DNA of 64,000 nt, from the NCBI RefSeq assembly GCF_900637665.1, contig NZ_LR134386.1, positions 2,906,501-2,970,500 on the forward strand, in the 5' to 3' direction. The notes beneath the pieces are model-generated. The model saw only the letters and a list, made by a program, of their open reading frames with translations, ran no database searches and was not told the DNA's origin. This DNA comes from Chryseobacterium nakagawai. GTDB taxonomy: Bacteria; Bacteroidota; Bacteroidia; Flavobacteriales; Weeksellaceae. Numbering within the stretch: position 1 is the first letter of the stretch; every line of letters begins with the position of its first letter. Of this stretch, positions 16,701 through 26,503 are shown in pieces. The position numbers and the translations under genes are program-made.

Positions 16701-16733
16701 TAGTAGTTTAAGTAAAGAGGTGGTGTTTAAAAA

Positions 16734-19064
16734 ATGAAAAAAATCTTCCAAAATGGAACTCTTTTACTGAGCAGCATCGCTTCAAAATGGAGTAGAAGTA
16801 TTTTACTTATATTTACGTTCTTTACTACAATAAAACTTAATAAAGAAAAGGGTTTGAGGTACAGGTTATTATTTATATTGACAGTATTGATTTGTCCGTT
16901 TTTTGTTCCGGCACAAGAGGTTTTAAGCAAATTAGAGAAGGAGTATAACAATGCTTCCAACCAAACTACAGAGCAGTTGAGTCTGGCTCCCAAATATGCT
17001 ACTGCCTTATTCTTCCATAATTTTAAACCGAAATCTTATCAGATTTTAGCTAATAATATTTCCATTGCCACAAAGCAGTCCGATGGAAAGTATGCCACTA
17101 TTTTGTATGCTGTTCAGGCCATGAATTACAGGCTTGACAGTAAACAAACTGAATCGTCAAAGAGCCTGGACATGGCCAGAATCTATAGCCTGAAAACCAA
17201 TAGTAACGAAGCTAAAGGCTACCTGGAATATGCGAAAGGATGGATTTTAGTCCGTAATAATAAAACTACAGAGGCTGTTAGAGCTTACCTGAAAGCGATT
17301 AATTATTATGAAAATTCACCAACAACTTCTACATTGTATGGAAGGTTTGGGAATGTAGCCAAAGAATTATCCACAATCTATTCTAACCTGAATGAATATC
17401 AGCTTGAAGAAAAATATAGCAAACAGTTTCTGTTATTAGCCTCCAAGCAAAATGATCCTAATCTGATTTTCGATGCATATATGCGAATGGGCTATATGTA
17501 CGAACAAAAATATGCTCAAAACCCATCAGATATACAGTTGAGAAATAAGACAGAACAGTATTATCTGCAGGCTATTACCACTTTCAATAAAAATAAGGGG
17601 TCTATGGTCAACAAGAGCAATCTTTCTTATGCAGCTATTAATTTGGCCAATTTATATACAGAATTTAACCCGGACAAGGCAATGCAATATGCCCAATTAG
17701 CTAATAAGATAAGTCTGGAAACCGGAGATCCTATTCATATCGCTTCTTCATTTGGGATTTTGGCAGAGTTAGCTATACAGGATAAAAATTATGATGTAGC
17801 AAAGTCTTATTTTCTGAAAGCCTCTATGGAAATTGGAAAAAGTTCTGTCAGGGATCATAATATTGAACTTTCTATTCTTGAATCACTATCCCGTGTGAGC
17901 GAAGAACAGGGTAATTACAAAGAAGCATTGACCTATTATAAAAGTTATGTTGATAAATACAAAAGCGTATACGATCAGGAAAAGCTGGATATCACTAAAA
18001 GATTAGAATCTCAGTTTGAGAAAGAAAGACAGGAACAGAAGTATATAAAGCTGCAGCTGGAAAGTGATAAAAAAGCACAGCAAATTAAACTGATCAATAT
18101 TCTTCGTGCTCAACGTGAGCAAGTGTACAATAACTTAAAACTGGTAGAGGAAAACCAGCGGGAACGTCTAAAGTTTTCAGAACTGGAATCCGAGAAAAAA
18201 GAGCAGCAACTTCGTTTGGCAAAATTGGAAACCGAACAAAAGAATAACGATATTTACAGCTACAAAAAGCTGCTGGCATTCAAGGAAAAAATCAATACTT
18301 ACTACATTATTTTTATTGTCATTTTTATCGTTTTAATATTCTTACTGCTGTATGCGTATAAACAACGTGTAAAGTCAATTAAGCAAAGAGATGAACTGCA
18401 TGCCTTGGCCCTGGAAAAAGAGAAACAAAACTCTAAAATATCTACGCTTACCGCATTGCTTGAAGGGCAGGAGCAGGAGCGAGGACGTCTAGCCCGTGAT
18501 CTCCATGACGGATTAGGAGGGTTGCTTTCAGGAACCAAACTTCAGTTATCTATTTTAGATCCTCATCAATCCGAAAACATAGAAGAAGGGATTTCAAAAT
18601 CAATCAACCAGATTGATGGAGCTGTAGAAGAATTGAGACGGGTAGCCCATAATTTAATGCCAGATTTATTAATGAAATATGGTTTGGTAGCCGCTATTCA
18701 GGAATTTGCTTCCCGTATGTCTAATAGCGCACTGAATATCCATACCGAATTTATCAATTACAGTAATTCCTTATCAGAAGAAAAACAACTGCTTATTTAC
18801 AGAGTCATTCAGGAATTGGTGAACAACGCCATAAAACACGCTAAAGCCTCAGAAATCATTATTCAGATCAGTGAAGAAGAAAAGATGCTATACCTTACGG
18901 TAGAAGATGATGGTAATGGTTTTGAACTCGCTAACCTGGACTTTAGAAAAACAGCAGGCTTTCATAATATAGAATCAAGAGTCCAGTTTTTAAAAGGAAC
19001 GATGAATATCACGTCCCAATTAAATATTGGTACCAGTATAGAACTTCAAATTCCTACTCATTAA
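16734..19064 (+). CDS. TPR-containing sensor histidine kinase (HisKA_3 type)
   Basis: A 776-residue kinase. A hydrophobic leader near residues 41-60 ends PFFVPAQ, so the sensor part is probably periplasmic; a TTG at 16854 would give a shorter, cleaner signal peptide. Residues 65-420 are tetratricopeptide-like repeats, followed by a charged coiled coil to about 520 and a transmembrane helix near 523-545. The kinase core has His591 in LARDLHDGLGG and an HATPase N-box (QELVNNAIKHA). This layout is common in Flavobacteria. The response regulator gene follows after 2 bp, so the two form a pair. The signal sensed is unknown. Confidence 0.93.
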   Translation: MKKIFQNGTLLLSSIASKWSRSILLIFTFFTTIKLNKEKGLRYRLLFILTVLICPFFVPAQEVLSKLEKEYNNASNQTTEQLSLAPKYATALFFHNFKPKSYQILANNISIATKQSDGKYATILYAVQAMNYRLDSKQTESSKSLDMARIYSLKTNSNEAKGYLEYAKGWILVRNNKTTEAVRAYLKAINYYENSPTTSTLYGRFGNVAKELSTIYSNLNEYQLEEKYSKQFLLLASKQNDPNLIFDAYMRMGYMYEQKYAQNPSDIQLRNKTEQYYLQAITTFNKNKGSMVNKSNLSYAAINLANLYTEFNPDKAMQYAQLANKISLETGDPIHIASSFGILAELAIQDKNYDVAKSYFLKASMEIGKSSVRDHNIELSILESLSRVSEEQGNYKEALTYYKSYVDKYKSVYDQEKLDITKRLESQFEKERQEQKYIKLQLESDKKAQQIKLINILRAQREQVYNNLKLVEENQRERLKFSELESEKKEQQLRLAKLETEQKNNDIYSYKKLLAFKEKINTYYIIFIVIFIVLIFLLLYAYKQRVKSIKQRDELHALALEKEKQNSKISTLTALLEGQEQERGRLARDLHDGLGGLLSGTKLQLSILDPHQSENIEEGISKSINQIDGAVEELRRVAHNLMPDLLMKYGLVAAIQEFASRMSNSALNIHTEFINYSNSLSEEKQLLIYRVIQELVNNAIKHAKASEIIIQISEEEKMLYLTVEDDGNGFELANLDFRKTAGFHNIESRVQFLKGTMNITSQLNIGTSIELQIPTH

Positions 19065-19066
19065 GC

Positions 19067-19696
19067 ATGATAAAAGTAGCCATAACAGACGATCATCCAC
19101 TTCTATTAGAAGGGCTGAAAAATATTTTAGGAAATAACGATAATATAGATGTCGTAGATTGTTTCAAAAACGTTTCAGAAATGAATGCTGGTTTGAAAAA
19201 GCAAGCGGTCGATATTTTATTGTTAGACATCAATTTAGCAGATATCAATAGCATTGAGCTCATCAGGCCTTTAAAGAAAAAGTATGAAAATCTTCAGATT
19301 ATTATGCTTAGTGTTCATAATGAACTTCCTGTCATTAACAGTACTTTGGCTGAAGGAGCATTAGGGTACATTCAGAAAAATGCTTCTGTTTCTGAAATTC
19401 TGGAAGGTATAAATACCGTATATGCCGGTAACCGATTTTTATGCTCGCAAACCCAATCGGTTTTAGAGAAAAAATCAGCTGATGGATTGAATCAGGTTCC
19501 TAAATTAACCCGAAGAGAAAAGGAAGTCCTGGCCGAAGCTGCCAAGGGGCTTACCACCAATCAGATGGCTGAAAAACTTTTTATCAGTCCACATACCGTA
19601 GAAAGTCACCGAAAAAATCTTATTGAAAAATTTCAGACCTCTAATCTTAGTTCTGCCATTAAACTGGCCATAGAATACGGTTTGATTATCGAATAA
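19067..19696 (+). CDS. LuxR/NarL-family response regulator
   Basis: A 209-residue regulator with a receiver domain (DDHPLLLEGL at the acidic pocket, phosphoacceptor Asp54 in LLLDINLAD, lysine in YIQKNAS) and a C-terminal LuxR-type HTH (LTRREKEVLAEAAKGLTTNQMAEKLF is the recognition region, spanning roughly residues 145-200). It starts 2 bp after the kinase stop, which indicates translational coupling and identifies the kinase as its partner. It would bind DNA as a dimer after phosphorylation. Its targets cannot be read from this window, though the flanking genes are obvious candidates. Confidence 0.95.
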   Translation: MIKVAITDDHPLLLEGLKNILGNNDNIDVVDCFKNVSEMNAGLKKQAVDILLLDINLADINSIELIRPLKKKYENLQIIMLSVHNELPVINSTLAEGALGYIQKNASVSEILEGINTVYAGNRFLCSQTQSVLEKKSADGLNQVPKLTRREKEVLAEAAKGLTTNQMAEKLFISPHTVESHRKNLIEKFQTSNLSSAIKLAIEYGLIIE

Positions 19697-19954
19697 TCTA
19701 TTGATTAGGGAGCGCAATCTGTAGGAGTCTAAATCTGAATCCCACAGATTTCACAGATGATATTGAAACATTATGATAATTATTTCAAAATCTATGTGTA
19801 TATCAGGTTAAAATACCTTTAAAGTATTATAAACTATTGATTTATCAAGATCTACATAATCAATTCATTTGCGCATCAAAAAAGATAAAATTTAAACCTC
19901 TTAATGGTTTATAATATTTTTAAGACTTTTGAAACTGATCCCTATTTATCCAAC
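19697..19954. other. Intergenic region with a degenerate dispersed-repeat fragment
   Basis: Near 19738-19760 there is CCCACAGATTTCACAGATGA, a phrase frequently seen in intergenic repeats of Bacteroidetes genomes. The rest is AT-rich with no gene. It lies between convergent genes. Confidence 0.4.
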
Positions 19955-19995
19955 AAAAAGGCCTGCTTACATCGTAAAAGCAGACCTTTTCTATA
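19955..19995 (-). terminator. Terminator of the downstream minus-strand gene
   Basis: Stem AAAAGGCCTGCTT / AAGCAGACCTTTT (one mismatch) at about 19955-19990, flanked by A/T runs on both strands, so it may serve both converging genes. Confidence 0.75.
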
Positions 19996-20023
19996 TATAA
20001 TCAAATAATTAGGTGTGTAATTT

Positions 20024-20590
20024 TTAGTCTCTGAATCTCAACGCAGCTTGAAACAGATTTTTCTTTCCTGTTAAATCGTATTCTTCATTATAAACGGGTT
20101 CATACATGAATAGATAAACTCTTCCATCAAAATTTTTTAAATTCACAGGCTGATCTACCATAATGTCATAAAATCTTGTAATAGTACGCGTAGCGGTCCA
20201 TTGTTTTGAATTCCCTTTAGGGTCTTTATCGAATCTGTGATCCTTCGCACCTGTATAGTACCAATAAGATGGTGCAGAATCCATCAAAAACAGCTCTTTA
20301 TCCTTGTTAAATAGTTCTTCTGCCATACCTGTACTCTGAAACCACGGAACCTCTGTATTGAAAAGTCCTAAAGCTCCTGCATAAATATCTTTATTGGTAG
20401 TAGCTCCCACTAAAAATCCTTCAAGGTTGGTTCCTGTAAACTCAAATATGAAAGGGGATTTTTTCAAATCATAAACATCATTTACAGGTTCAATTACTTT
20501 TCCATCTTGTTTAATAACTACTTTTAATGATTGAGCAAAAGTTATCAAACTAAGTAAACAAAAAAGAAATGCTAAACTTATTTTTCTCAT
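20024..20590 (-). CDS. Secreted hypothetical protein
   Basis: A 188-residue protein with a signal peptide ending LITFAQ. The mature part is about 168 residues, rich in aromatic residues, with phrases such as PSYWYYTGAKDHRFDKDPKG and DGRVYLFMYEPVY. I recognise no family and no T9SS domain, so it is probably periplasmic. A TATCTTTG promoter box lies 24-31 bases before the start and a terminator follows, so it is a single gene. Confidence 0.65.
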   Translation of the reverse strand: MRKISLAFLFCLLSLITFAQSLKVVIKQDGKVIEPVNDVYDLKKSPFIFEFTGTNLEGFLVGATTNKDIYAGALGLFNTEVPWFQSTGMAEELFNKDKELFLMDSAPSYWYYTGAKDHRFDKDPKGNSKQWTATRTITRFYDIMVDQPVNLKNFDGRVYLFMYEPVYNEEYDLTGKKNLFQAALRFRD

Positions 20591-20613
20591 GGTATATCTT
20601 TAAATAACTGCTG

Positions 20614-20621
20614 CAAAGATA
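20614..20621 (-). promoter_or_regulatory. -7 promoter box of the secreted hypothetical gene
   Basis: Minus-strand TATCTTTG fits TAnnTTTG, 24 bases before the start codon. Confidence 0.6.
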
Positions 20622-20696
20622 TTGGACTTTATCACCATAAACACTGGCTGATTTCAGGGGTTTTTTATTTTATTATGGTGCCAATGACAGTTCCCT

Positions 20697-21770
20697 TTAC
20701 AACAGATTAGCCTTCAACTGAATTTTTATGAAAGCTGCCTTTTGTTTTTTTCCCTCAGATGCTGCTGAGTTGGTAGGAAAAACTTCTGCATAAAAGGTTT
20801 TATCATCCTTCCAGAAAGCTTTTGTATCATCAGCAATTTTGAATTTGGTAAAGTTTATATACAAGAGGTTTTCTTGATTATGGCTTTGGTCCATATAGGT
20901 CGTGATTTCAAAATTACTCCCGACATCATTATTTGAAGAGATAGAAGAAATCCATTTTTTACCAGGAAGAATCTGTGGATATCCACCTGTAAATAAGGCA
21001 AAATTAGCGGTTGATTTTACATCATAAAAAGAATAATACATATCTGTAGTCTCTACTGAGTTTTCTTTGAAAACTTCCAGGTGCAGGGAAGGAGACTGTC
21101 CAATATATTCATTGGATAAATATCCATCTTCTGTGGATACGTTTTCATGCTGTGTAATTACGGTTTCTTTTGAATTTTCGGTAGATATCCAATTTTCTCC
21201 TTTTAGTTTAACCTGAGGGTTTTTTACCAAAGTTTCATCAATTCTATTTTTAGAAGCGGCTGCAAATTCCTGTTCTGAAACTTCCGTTATGGTCCCATAT
21301 TTACTGAATGACTTATTTTTTAAATCCTGAGATCCTTTGAATGTGCTGCTTCTGATTTCACCAAGATTCGCCCCTTGTAAGGTCAGATCAAATGAGGCTG
21401 TAAATTCTGACTTTAAAACAAAAGCTTCTATGCTGTTCGAAATAGTATTATTAATGCTGTAGTGAATAGAGTAGAAGTCATCAAACTCTTCAAATCCGTA
21501 ATAGTTATCAAACTTATTGTATGCTATTTTTAGGTGGGCAGCATCTTTATTGGGAGATACAAAAAATTGTACAGAATCTAACTTAGTAAATAATTCAAAG
21601 GGCACTTCCTGCACATTATCCACCCCTTTTATCTTTTTGAAATCAGCAAATGTTATGATCTTCTGTGTGACTTCAGTTCCAGGTTTGTTGGTTTCTGGTG
21701 TTTTATTCTGTGGATTACATCCCATAAGAACAACAGTAGAAGAGATGAAAAATTGATATAAAGGTTTCAT
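20697..21770 (-). CDS. Lipoprotein of unknown function
   Basis: A 357-residue protein with a lipobox (VVLMGC, Cys18) and an acidic/threonine-rich linker. The mature part is beta-rich with no recognised domain; NEYIGQSPSLHLEVF and YSFYDVKSTANFALFTGG are typical of its aromatic, strand-like character. A TACATTTG promoter box sits 17 bases before the start codon. It lies between two other small exported proteins of unknown function, but they do not form one transcript. Confidence 0.65.
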   Translation of the reverse strand: MKPLYQFFISSTVVLMGCNPQNKTPETNKPGTEVTQKIITFADFKKIKGVDNVQEVPFELFTKLDSVQFFVSPNKDAAHLKIAYNKFDNYYGFEEFDDFYSIHYSINNTISNSIEAFVLKSEFTASFDLTLQGANLGEIRSSTFKGSQDLKNKSFSKYGTITEVSEQEFAAASKNRIDETLVKNPQVKLKGENWISTENSKETVITQHENVSTEDGYLSNEYIGQSPSLHLEVFKENSVETTDMYYSFYDVKSTANFALFTGGYPQILPGKKWISSISSNNDVGSNFEITTYMDQSHNQENLLYINFTKFKIADDTKAFWKDDKTFYAEVFPTNSAASEGKKQKAAFIKIQLKANLL

Positions 21771-21786
21771 TTTATATTTTTTTTGA

Positions 21787-21794
21787 CAAATGTA
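21787..21794 (-). promoter_or_regulatory. -7 promoter box of the 20.7-21.8 kb lipoprotein gene
   Basis: Minus-strand TACATTTG is an exact TAnnTTTG match, 17 bases before the start codon. Confidence 0.6.
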
Positions 21795-21918
21795 TCGGTA
21801 TTCAAACCGGGAGCCAATAAAACCTCTGATTATGGATGAAAAATGGCTGAAAACAGGGATATATTGAATCCTATATTTTGGACAATTTTGCAGAAGATAA
21901 AACTAAGTATTGATGTAC

Positions 21919-22479
21919 ATGAGAAACATAATAACCAGCTTTTCAGTTGCGATTGCTTTGTTAGCCTCCTGTTCACCTACCCCAGAAAAAAAAGTGGACA
22001 AAACAGGTTTTACAGCTTCAAAAACAGATACAGTTACTAAGCTAGCCCTGGAAAAGAATACGATTTCAAAAATAGAAGTACCAAGTGATTTTTTAGCATT
22101 GGTTCCTATTGATGTATTGGAAACTAAAAGTACAAACGTGTATGAAAAATATGGTATAGAGTTCTCTGGCAATTGTTATTCATGCGATTTAGCAAGTTTA
22201 TCCATAACCAAGAATAGAATAATATGGACGAACATATGTGATGAAAAAGATGTCTTTGAAATTAATAATCTCACTACTTCTGGTGAAGGAAACAAAACTA
22301 TTTTGAAAACGTCAGACAGAACCTATATTTTAACTCAAATTGATAAAGCACCCATTTATGAATTGGTTGTAGAAGGTCAAAAACTCGAATTAAATAATAA
22401 AAGAATAGCAAAATACTTTACCACTAAAGAAGCACTACCTCATTTTAAAGAGCATGACTGTGGCAATTTTGAAGGATAA
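21919..22479 (+). CDS. Small lipoprotein of unknown function
   Basis: Start placed at ATG 21919 (MRNIITSFSVAIALLASCS), which gives a standard lipoprotein signal with Cys18; the ATG at 21913 and the TTG at 21910 only add a few residues. The mature protein of about 168 residues has two further cysteine pairs (NCYSCD and a lone C near ICDEKD) and ends FKEHDCGNFEG. It is transcribed away from the neighbouring lipoprotein gene. No function can be assigned. Confidence 0.65.
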   Translation: MRNIITSFSVAIALLASCSPTPEKKVDKTGFTASKTDTVTKLALEKNTISKIEVPSDFLALVPIDVLETKSTNVYEKYGIEFSGNCYSCDLASLSITKNRIIWTNICDEKDVFEINNLTTSGEGNKTILKTSDRTYILTQIDKAPIYELVVEGQKLELNNKRIAKYFTTKEALPHFKEHDCGNFEG

Positions 22480-22582
22480 GAACTAATAATAGCCTGTAGA
22501 AAGGGGGGAACAAATACAAATGATGTCCATATAACCCCTCTTTCTATTTCTGATGAAACAATACCATGAAAACTTTAATAAA

Positions 22583-22612
22583 AAAACCTCAAAGTAATTT
22601 GAGGTTTTTATA
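22583..22612 (-). terminator. Terminator of infC
   Basis: Perfect 11-bp stem AAAACCTCAAA / TTTGAGGTTTT at 22583-22608 with a GTAA loop; T-run on the minus strand. Confidence 0.85.
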
Positions 22613-22630
22613 TGTAAAATAATGATTGAA

Positions 22631-23191
22631 TTATTTTGCCGGTTTTTTAGGACTCATCATCATAATCATTCTCTTTCCTTCAAGTTTAGGAAGCTGATCT
22701 ACTTTACCAACATGCTCTAGTTCCTGAGCCAGTTTTAAAAGTAAGATTTCTCCCTGATCCTTAAAGATGATCGAACGTCCTTTAAAAAATACGTAGGTCT
22801 TCAATTTAGAACCTTCTTCAAGGAATTTCTCAGCATGCTTCTTTTTGAATTCATAATCATGGTCATCAGTCTGAGGTCCGAAACGAATCTCTTTTACTAC
22901 CACTTTTACTTGCTTAGCTTTAAGTTCCTTCTGTTTTTTCTTTTGCTCGTATAAGAATTTTTTATATTCCAATACTCTTGCAATAAAAGGTTCTGCCTTG
23001 TCAGAAATTACTACTAGATCCAATTCTTGTTCCGCCGCAATCTGTCTTGCTTTGTCAATTGGATAAATTCCCGGCTCTACGTTATCGCCCACCAAACGAA
23101 GCTCTCTCACACGAATTTTATCGTTGATCAAGTGTAAGTCCTCCTGTACAGGACGTCTTTGTGGGCCCCTGTTGTTAAATCTTTGTGCTAT
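22631..23191 (-). CDS. infC: Translation initiation factor IF-3, probable AUA start
   Basis: IF-3 keeps initiation accurate by rejecting wrong start codons on the 30S subunit. The C-terminal part ([25 protein letters not shown], spanning the linker to the C-domain) and the [14 protein letters not shown] linker identify it. The first standard-type start is TTG at 23131, but the frame continues upstream to a stop before 23203, and this extension encodes [27 protein letters not shown], which looks like the basic N-terminus seen in other Bacteroidetes IF-3. The only sensible codon is ATA at 23191, giving 186 residues. Non-standard AUU/AUA/AUC starts are typical of infC and allow IF-3 to repress itself. 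The TTG has an AGGAGG 8 bases before it, so a shorter second form cannot be excluded. Confidence 0.9.
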   Translation of the reverse strand: MAQRFNNRGPQRRPVQEDLHLINDKIRVRELRLVGDNVEPGIYPIDKARQIAAEQELDLVVISDKAEPFIARVLEYKKFLYEQKKKQKELKAKQVKVVVKEIRFGPQTDDHDYEFKKKHAEKFLEEGSKLKTYVFFKGRSIIFKDQGEILLLKLAQELEHVGKVDQLPKLEGKRMIMMMSPKKPAK

Positions 23192-23233
23192 TGTATTATA
23201 ATTTTATTGGTTAACTACTTATTTATTAGATTA

Positions 23234-23271
23234 AAGTATTGAGAACGCTATTATTGGTTCCCAATACTTTG
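23234..23271 (-). promoter_or_regulatory. Imperfect long hairpin between thrS and infC
   Basis: Arms AAAGTATTGAGAAC and GTTCCCAATACTTT pair over 14 positions with one mismatch around a 10-nt loop. No T-run follows in the direction of transcription, so it looks like an mRNA processing or regulatory structure rather than a terminator. Confidence 0.45.
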
Positions 23272-23282
23272 ATTTTATTTTT

Positions 23283-25202
23283 TTAAATGGCTGCTTCTTT
23301 TTTGAAGTAAGCTGCGAAATCGTCCAGATTCATTACTCCAAGATCTCCTTCACCACGTCTTCTTACAGAAATCGTGCCTTCTTTTTCTTCATTTTCTCCT
23401 ACTACAAGCATGAAAGGAATCTTCTTTAATTCAGCATCACGGATCTTTTTACCCGTTTTCTCGTTTCTGTCATCAATCTGACCGCTAATATCGTGATTTT
23501 CCAAAAATTGTGAAACTTTTTTTGCATAATCTACATACTTTTCACTGATTGGAAGAATAATAAACTGATCTGGGCTCAACCATAATGGGAAATCTCCGGC
23601 AGTATTCTCCAATAAGATTGCGATAAAACGCTCCATAGAACCAAAAGGCGCTCTGTGGATCATTACCGGTCTGTGCTTCTCGTTATCATTTCCAATATAG
23701 TGAAGATCAAATCTTTCCGGTAAGTTATAATCTACCTGGATCGTTCCAAGTTGCCATTTTCTTCCCAATGCATCTTTCACCATGAAGTCAAGTTTAGGGC
23801 CATAGAATGCAGCTTCACCGTATTCAACAACTGTTTTTAAACCTTTCTTCTGAGCAGCATTGATAATGGCACTCTCTGCTTTTTCCCAGTTCTCATCAGA
23901 ACCGATATATTTTTCTCTGTTTTCAGGATCTCTTAAAGAAACCTGAGTTACAAAATCTTCAAAACCTAGTGATTTGAAAACATAAAGCGTTAAATCAATT
24001 ACTTTTTCAAATTCTTCAGAAAGCTGATCCGGAGTACAGAATAAGTGAGCATCATCCTGAGTAAATCCACGAACCCTTGTTAATCCGTGAAGTTCTCCAC
24101 TTTGCTCATATCTGTATACAGTTCCGAATTCTGCATATCTTTTAGGAAGATCCCTGTAGCTCCATTGTGAGGTTTTGTAAATTTCACAGTGGTGCGGGCA
24201 GTTCATAGGCTTCAATAAGAATTCTTCTCCTTCATTCGGCGTTTTGATCGGCTGGAAGCTATCTGCTCCATACTTATCCCAGTGGCCGGAAGTTACGTAC
24301 AGTTCTTTAGCTCCAATGTGTGGAGACATTACAAATTCATATCCTCCTTTTTTCTGAGCATCACTAAGGAAATTTTCCAATTTTCTTCTTAAAGCAGTTC
24401 CTTTTGGCAACCAAAGAGGTAAACCAGCACCTACTTTTTCAGAGAATGCGAAAATACCAAGCTCTTTACCAAGCTTTCTGTGGTCTCTTCTTTTAGCTTC
24501 TTCTAATCTTTCAAGATATTCAGTAAGCTCTTTCTGCTTAGGGAAAGAAATACCATAAACTCTTGTTAATTGAGGATTCTTTTCATTTCCTCTCCAATAC
24601 GCTCCTGCAGCATTTAAAATTTTAACAGCTTTTACAATTCCTGTATTCGGAATGTGCCCTCCACGACATAAATCGGTGAAGTTATCGTGAGTTACAAAAG
24701 TGATTTCCCCATCATTCAGATTAGAGATTAGTTCTACTTTGTAAGGGTTGTCTGCATAGGTCTTTAAAGCTTCTTCTTTAGAAACCGGATATAAAGAGAA
24801 CGTTGATCCTTTCTTTGCATTTTCAAGAACTTTCTTTTCAATCTTTTCAAAATCTTTTTCAGATAAGCTTTCATCCCCGAAATCCACATCATAGTAGAAT
24901 CCGTTTTCAATTGCCGGACCAATAGTCAATTTAGCATTAGGATAAAATTCAAGGATAGCCTGTGCCAAAAGGTGGGCAGAAGAATGCCAGAACGCTTTCT
25001 TTCCAAGATCATCATTCCAGGTCAAAAGTTGTACCGTAGAATCCGTGGTTATAGGTGTGGTTATTTCTACTTGTTTATCATTAACAATTGCGGAAATGGT
25101 ATTTCTAGCCAATCCCTCGCTTATAGATTTTGCCACATCTAGAGGAGTAACTGCTCCCTCGAATTCTTTGACACTATTGTCTGGAAGTGTAATTTTTATC
25201 AT
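23283..25202 (-). CDS. thrS: Threonyl-tRNA synthetase
   Basis: A full-length 639-residue enzyme that charges tRNA-Thr. The N-terminal TGS domain ([15 protein letters not shown]) and the SAD editing domain ([16 protein letters not shown], with the HxxxH site, and [10 protein letters not shown]) are complete. The class II core has the zinc ligands of [10 protein letters not shown], motif 2 ([23 protein letters not shown] region) and motif 3 ([17 protein letters not shown]). The C-terminus is the anticodon-binding domain. A TATTTTTG promoter box lies 24-31 bases upstream. infC follows after 91 bp on the same strand, the usual order, but rpmI-rplT do not. Confidence 0.98.
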   Translation of the reverse strand: MIKITLPDNSVKEFEGAVTPLDVAKSISEGLARNTISAIVNDKQVEITTPITTDSTVQLLTWNDDLGKKAFWHSSAHLLAQAILEFYPNAKLTIGPAIENGFYYDVDFGDESLSEKDFEKIEKKVLENAKKGSTFSLYPVSKEEALKTYADNPYKVELISNLNDGEITFVTHDNFTDLCRGGHIPNTGIVKAVKILNAAGAYWRGNEKNPQLTRVYGISFPKQKELTEYLERLEEAKRRDHRKLGKELGIFAFSEKVGAGLPLWLPKGTALRRKLENFLSDAQKKGGYEFVMSPHIGAKELYVTSGHWDKYGADSFQPIKTPNEGEEFLLKPMNCPHHCEIYKTSQWSYRDLPKRYAEFGTVYRYEQSGELHGLTRVRGFTQDDAHLFCTPDQLSEEFEKVIDLTLYVFKSLGFEDFVTQVSLRDPENREKYIGSDENWEKAESAIINAAQKKGLKTVVEYGEAAFYGPKLDFMVKDALGRKWQLGTIQVDYNLPERFDLHYIGNDNEKHRPVMIHRAPFGSMERFIAILLENTAGDFPLWLSPDQFIILPISEKYVDYAKKVSQFLENHDISGQIDDRNEKTGKKIRDAELKKIPFMLVVGENEEKEGTISVRRRGEGDLGVMNLDDFAAYFKKEAAI

Positions 25203-25225
25203 TGTTTACTAAAAAATTTAAGATG

Positions 25226-25233
25226 CAAAAATA
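25226..25233 (-). promoter_or_regulatory. -7 promoter box of thrS-infC
   Basis: Minus-strand TATTTTTG fits TAnnTTTG, 24 bases before the thrS start codon. Confidence 0.6.
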
Positions 25234-25293
25234 CGCATTTTTTACATAAAATACTATATTAGCAACTATTTAGAATGAGAATTAATATTACCA

Positions 25294-26481
25294 ATGAAAA
25301 AAGCACTGTTTATTTTAGTTTCGCTGAGTTCCACATTTAGTTTTTCACAGAAAAAAACATCTAAATTTTTCGTTGATTACAATAAAAATGTTGAGACTTA
25401 TTTTCTTGCAGAAATTCTATCAGCAGAACACCGGAAAAACAATAAAGATTTTGAACTTTATAAAATAAAAGAATGTTCTGTTTATCAACCTATTGTAAAT
25501 AATGTATTGAAAAAATATGAGCATCTGAAAAACTCAGAGATTGCCGTTGCAACAGCAAAAATTAATGATATTCTAATGGAAAAATACGGTTCTGGAAATG
25601 ATGTTTTGATGAAACCGCTAATGTATCACAAGGAATTTCCAGCCACAGAATGGATCAATGATTATCAGTTTCATAATAATAATTTAACGGAGAAACAGAA
25701 CAAAGAAGCAACTCAATTAATTAAAAATTATCTTTCCGAGCTTTCAAAATTTTATACAAAAGAAAATATTGGGCAATTTTTTATTGAAAACAAAGCCTTT
25801 TATAAAGGAGGAGAAGCTGAGTATTATAGACATATTCCTGTTGGATTTACTGATGCAATGGAACAATTCTATGGTGAACGTTTTGATTCCTATACCATTC
25901 TGATTTCTCCCATGATGATGTGGCCCATAGAAGATCATGAAGGAAGAGGGATTGGAACAAATATAATTTCTAAATCCGGTAAAACAGATATTTATGAAAT
26001 AGCAAGTCCGTTTGTAAGAGCTGAAAAACAAGGACAGTTCGGATATGATAACCAGTTTCAGGCAAGGTTCCTAAGTGTTCATGAGTTTGGGCATTCCTTT
26101 GTTAATAAAGAAGTATATCCCCATAAAGATCAACTTGAAAAATTCAAGGATTTATTTGAAAAGTCAAATTTAAAGGAGATTATGATAAAAACCGGAGGAT
26201 ATGGAGATTACCAGACCTGTGTAGCTGAACATTTAGTTAGGCTTGGTGAAATTCAGACTGCAAAAATCCAGAAAGATTTTGAAAGAGCTAAAAAACTTGA
26301 AGACTATCATTTGAAAAACAATTTTATCTTCCTTCCCTTATTAGAGGAAAAGGTAAAAGAATATAATTCCAACAGAAAAAAATACAAGAAATTTGGGGAC
26401 TTTGTTCCTCAATTGTTAGAGGTTTTTGAAAAAACAAATATTGAATTTATCAATAATGCATTAGATCAAAACAAGAAATAA
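25294..26481 (+). CDS. DUF4932-type zinc metallopeptidase, secreted
   Basis: A 395-residue protein with a signal peptide ending TFSFSQ. Residues 263-269 are HEFGHSF, the HExxH zinc motif, followed by a conserved-looking E in CVAEHLVRLGE, a likely third ligand. The layout fits the DUF4932 family of predicted metallopeptidases common in Bacteroidetes. There is no T9SS domain, so it probably stays in the periplasm or is anchored by other means. The next gene starts 22 bp later, so this and an M19 dipeptidase may form an operon for peptide breakdown. Confidence 0.8.
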   Translation: MKKALFILVSLSSTFSFSQKKTSKFFVDYNKNVETYFLAEILSAEHRKNNKDFELYKIKECSVYQPIVNNVLKKYEHLKNSEIAVATAKINDILMEKYGSGNDVLMKPLMYHKEFPATEWINDYQFHNNNLTEKQNKEATQLIKNYLSELSKFYTKENIGQFFIENKAFYKGGEAEYYRHIPVGFTDAMEQFYGERFDSYTILISPMMMWPIEDHEGRGIGTNIISKSGKTDIYEIASPFVRAEKQGQFGYDNQFQARFLSVHEFGHSFVNKEVYPHKDQLEKFKDLFEKSNLKEIMIKTGGYGDYQTCVAEHLVRLGEIQTAKIQKDFERAKKLEDYHLKNNFIFLPLLEEKVKEYNSNRKKYKKFGDFVPQLLEVFEKTNIEFINNALDQNKK

Positions 26482-26503
26482 AAACGATAAATTGCCTGCT
26501 ACT

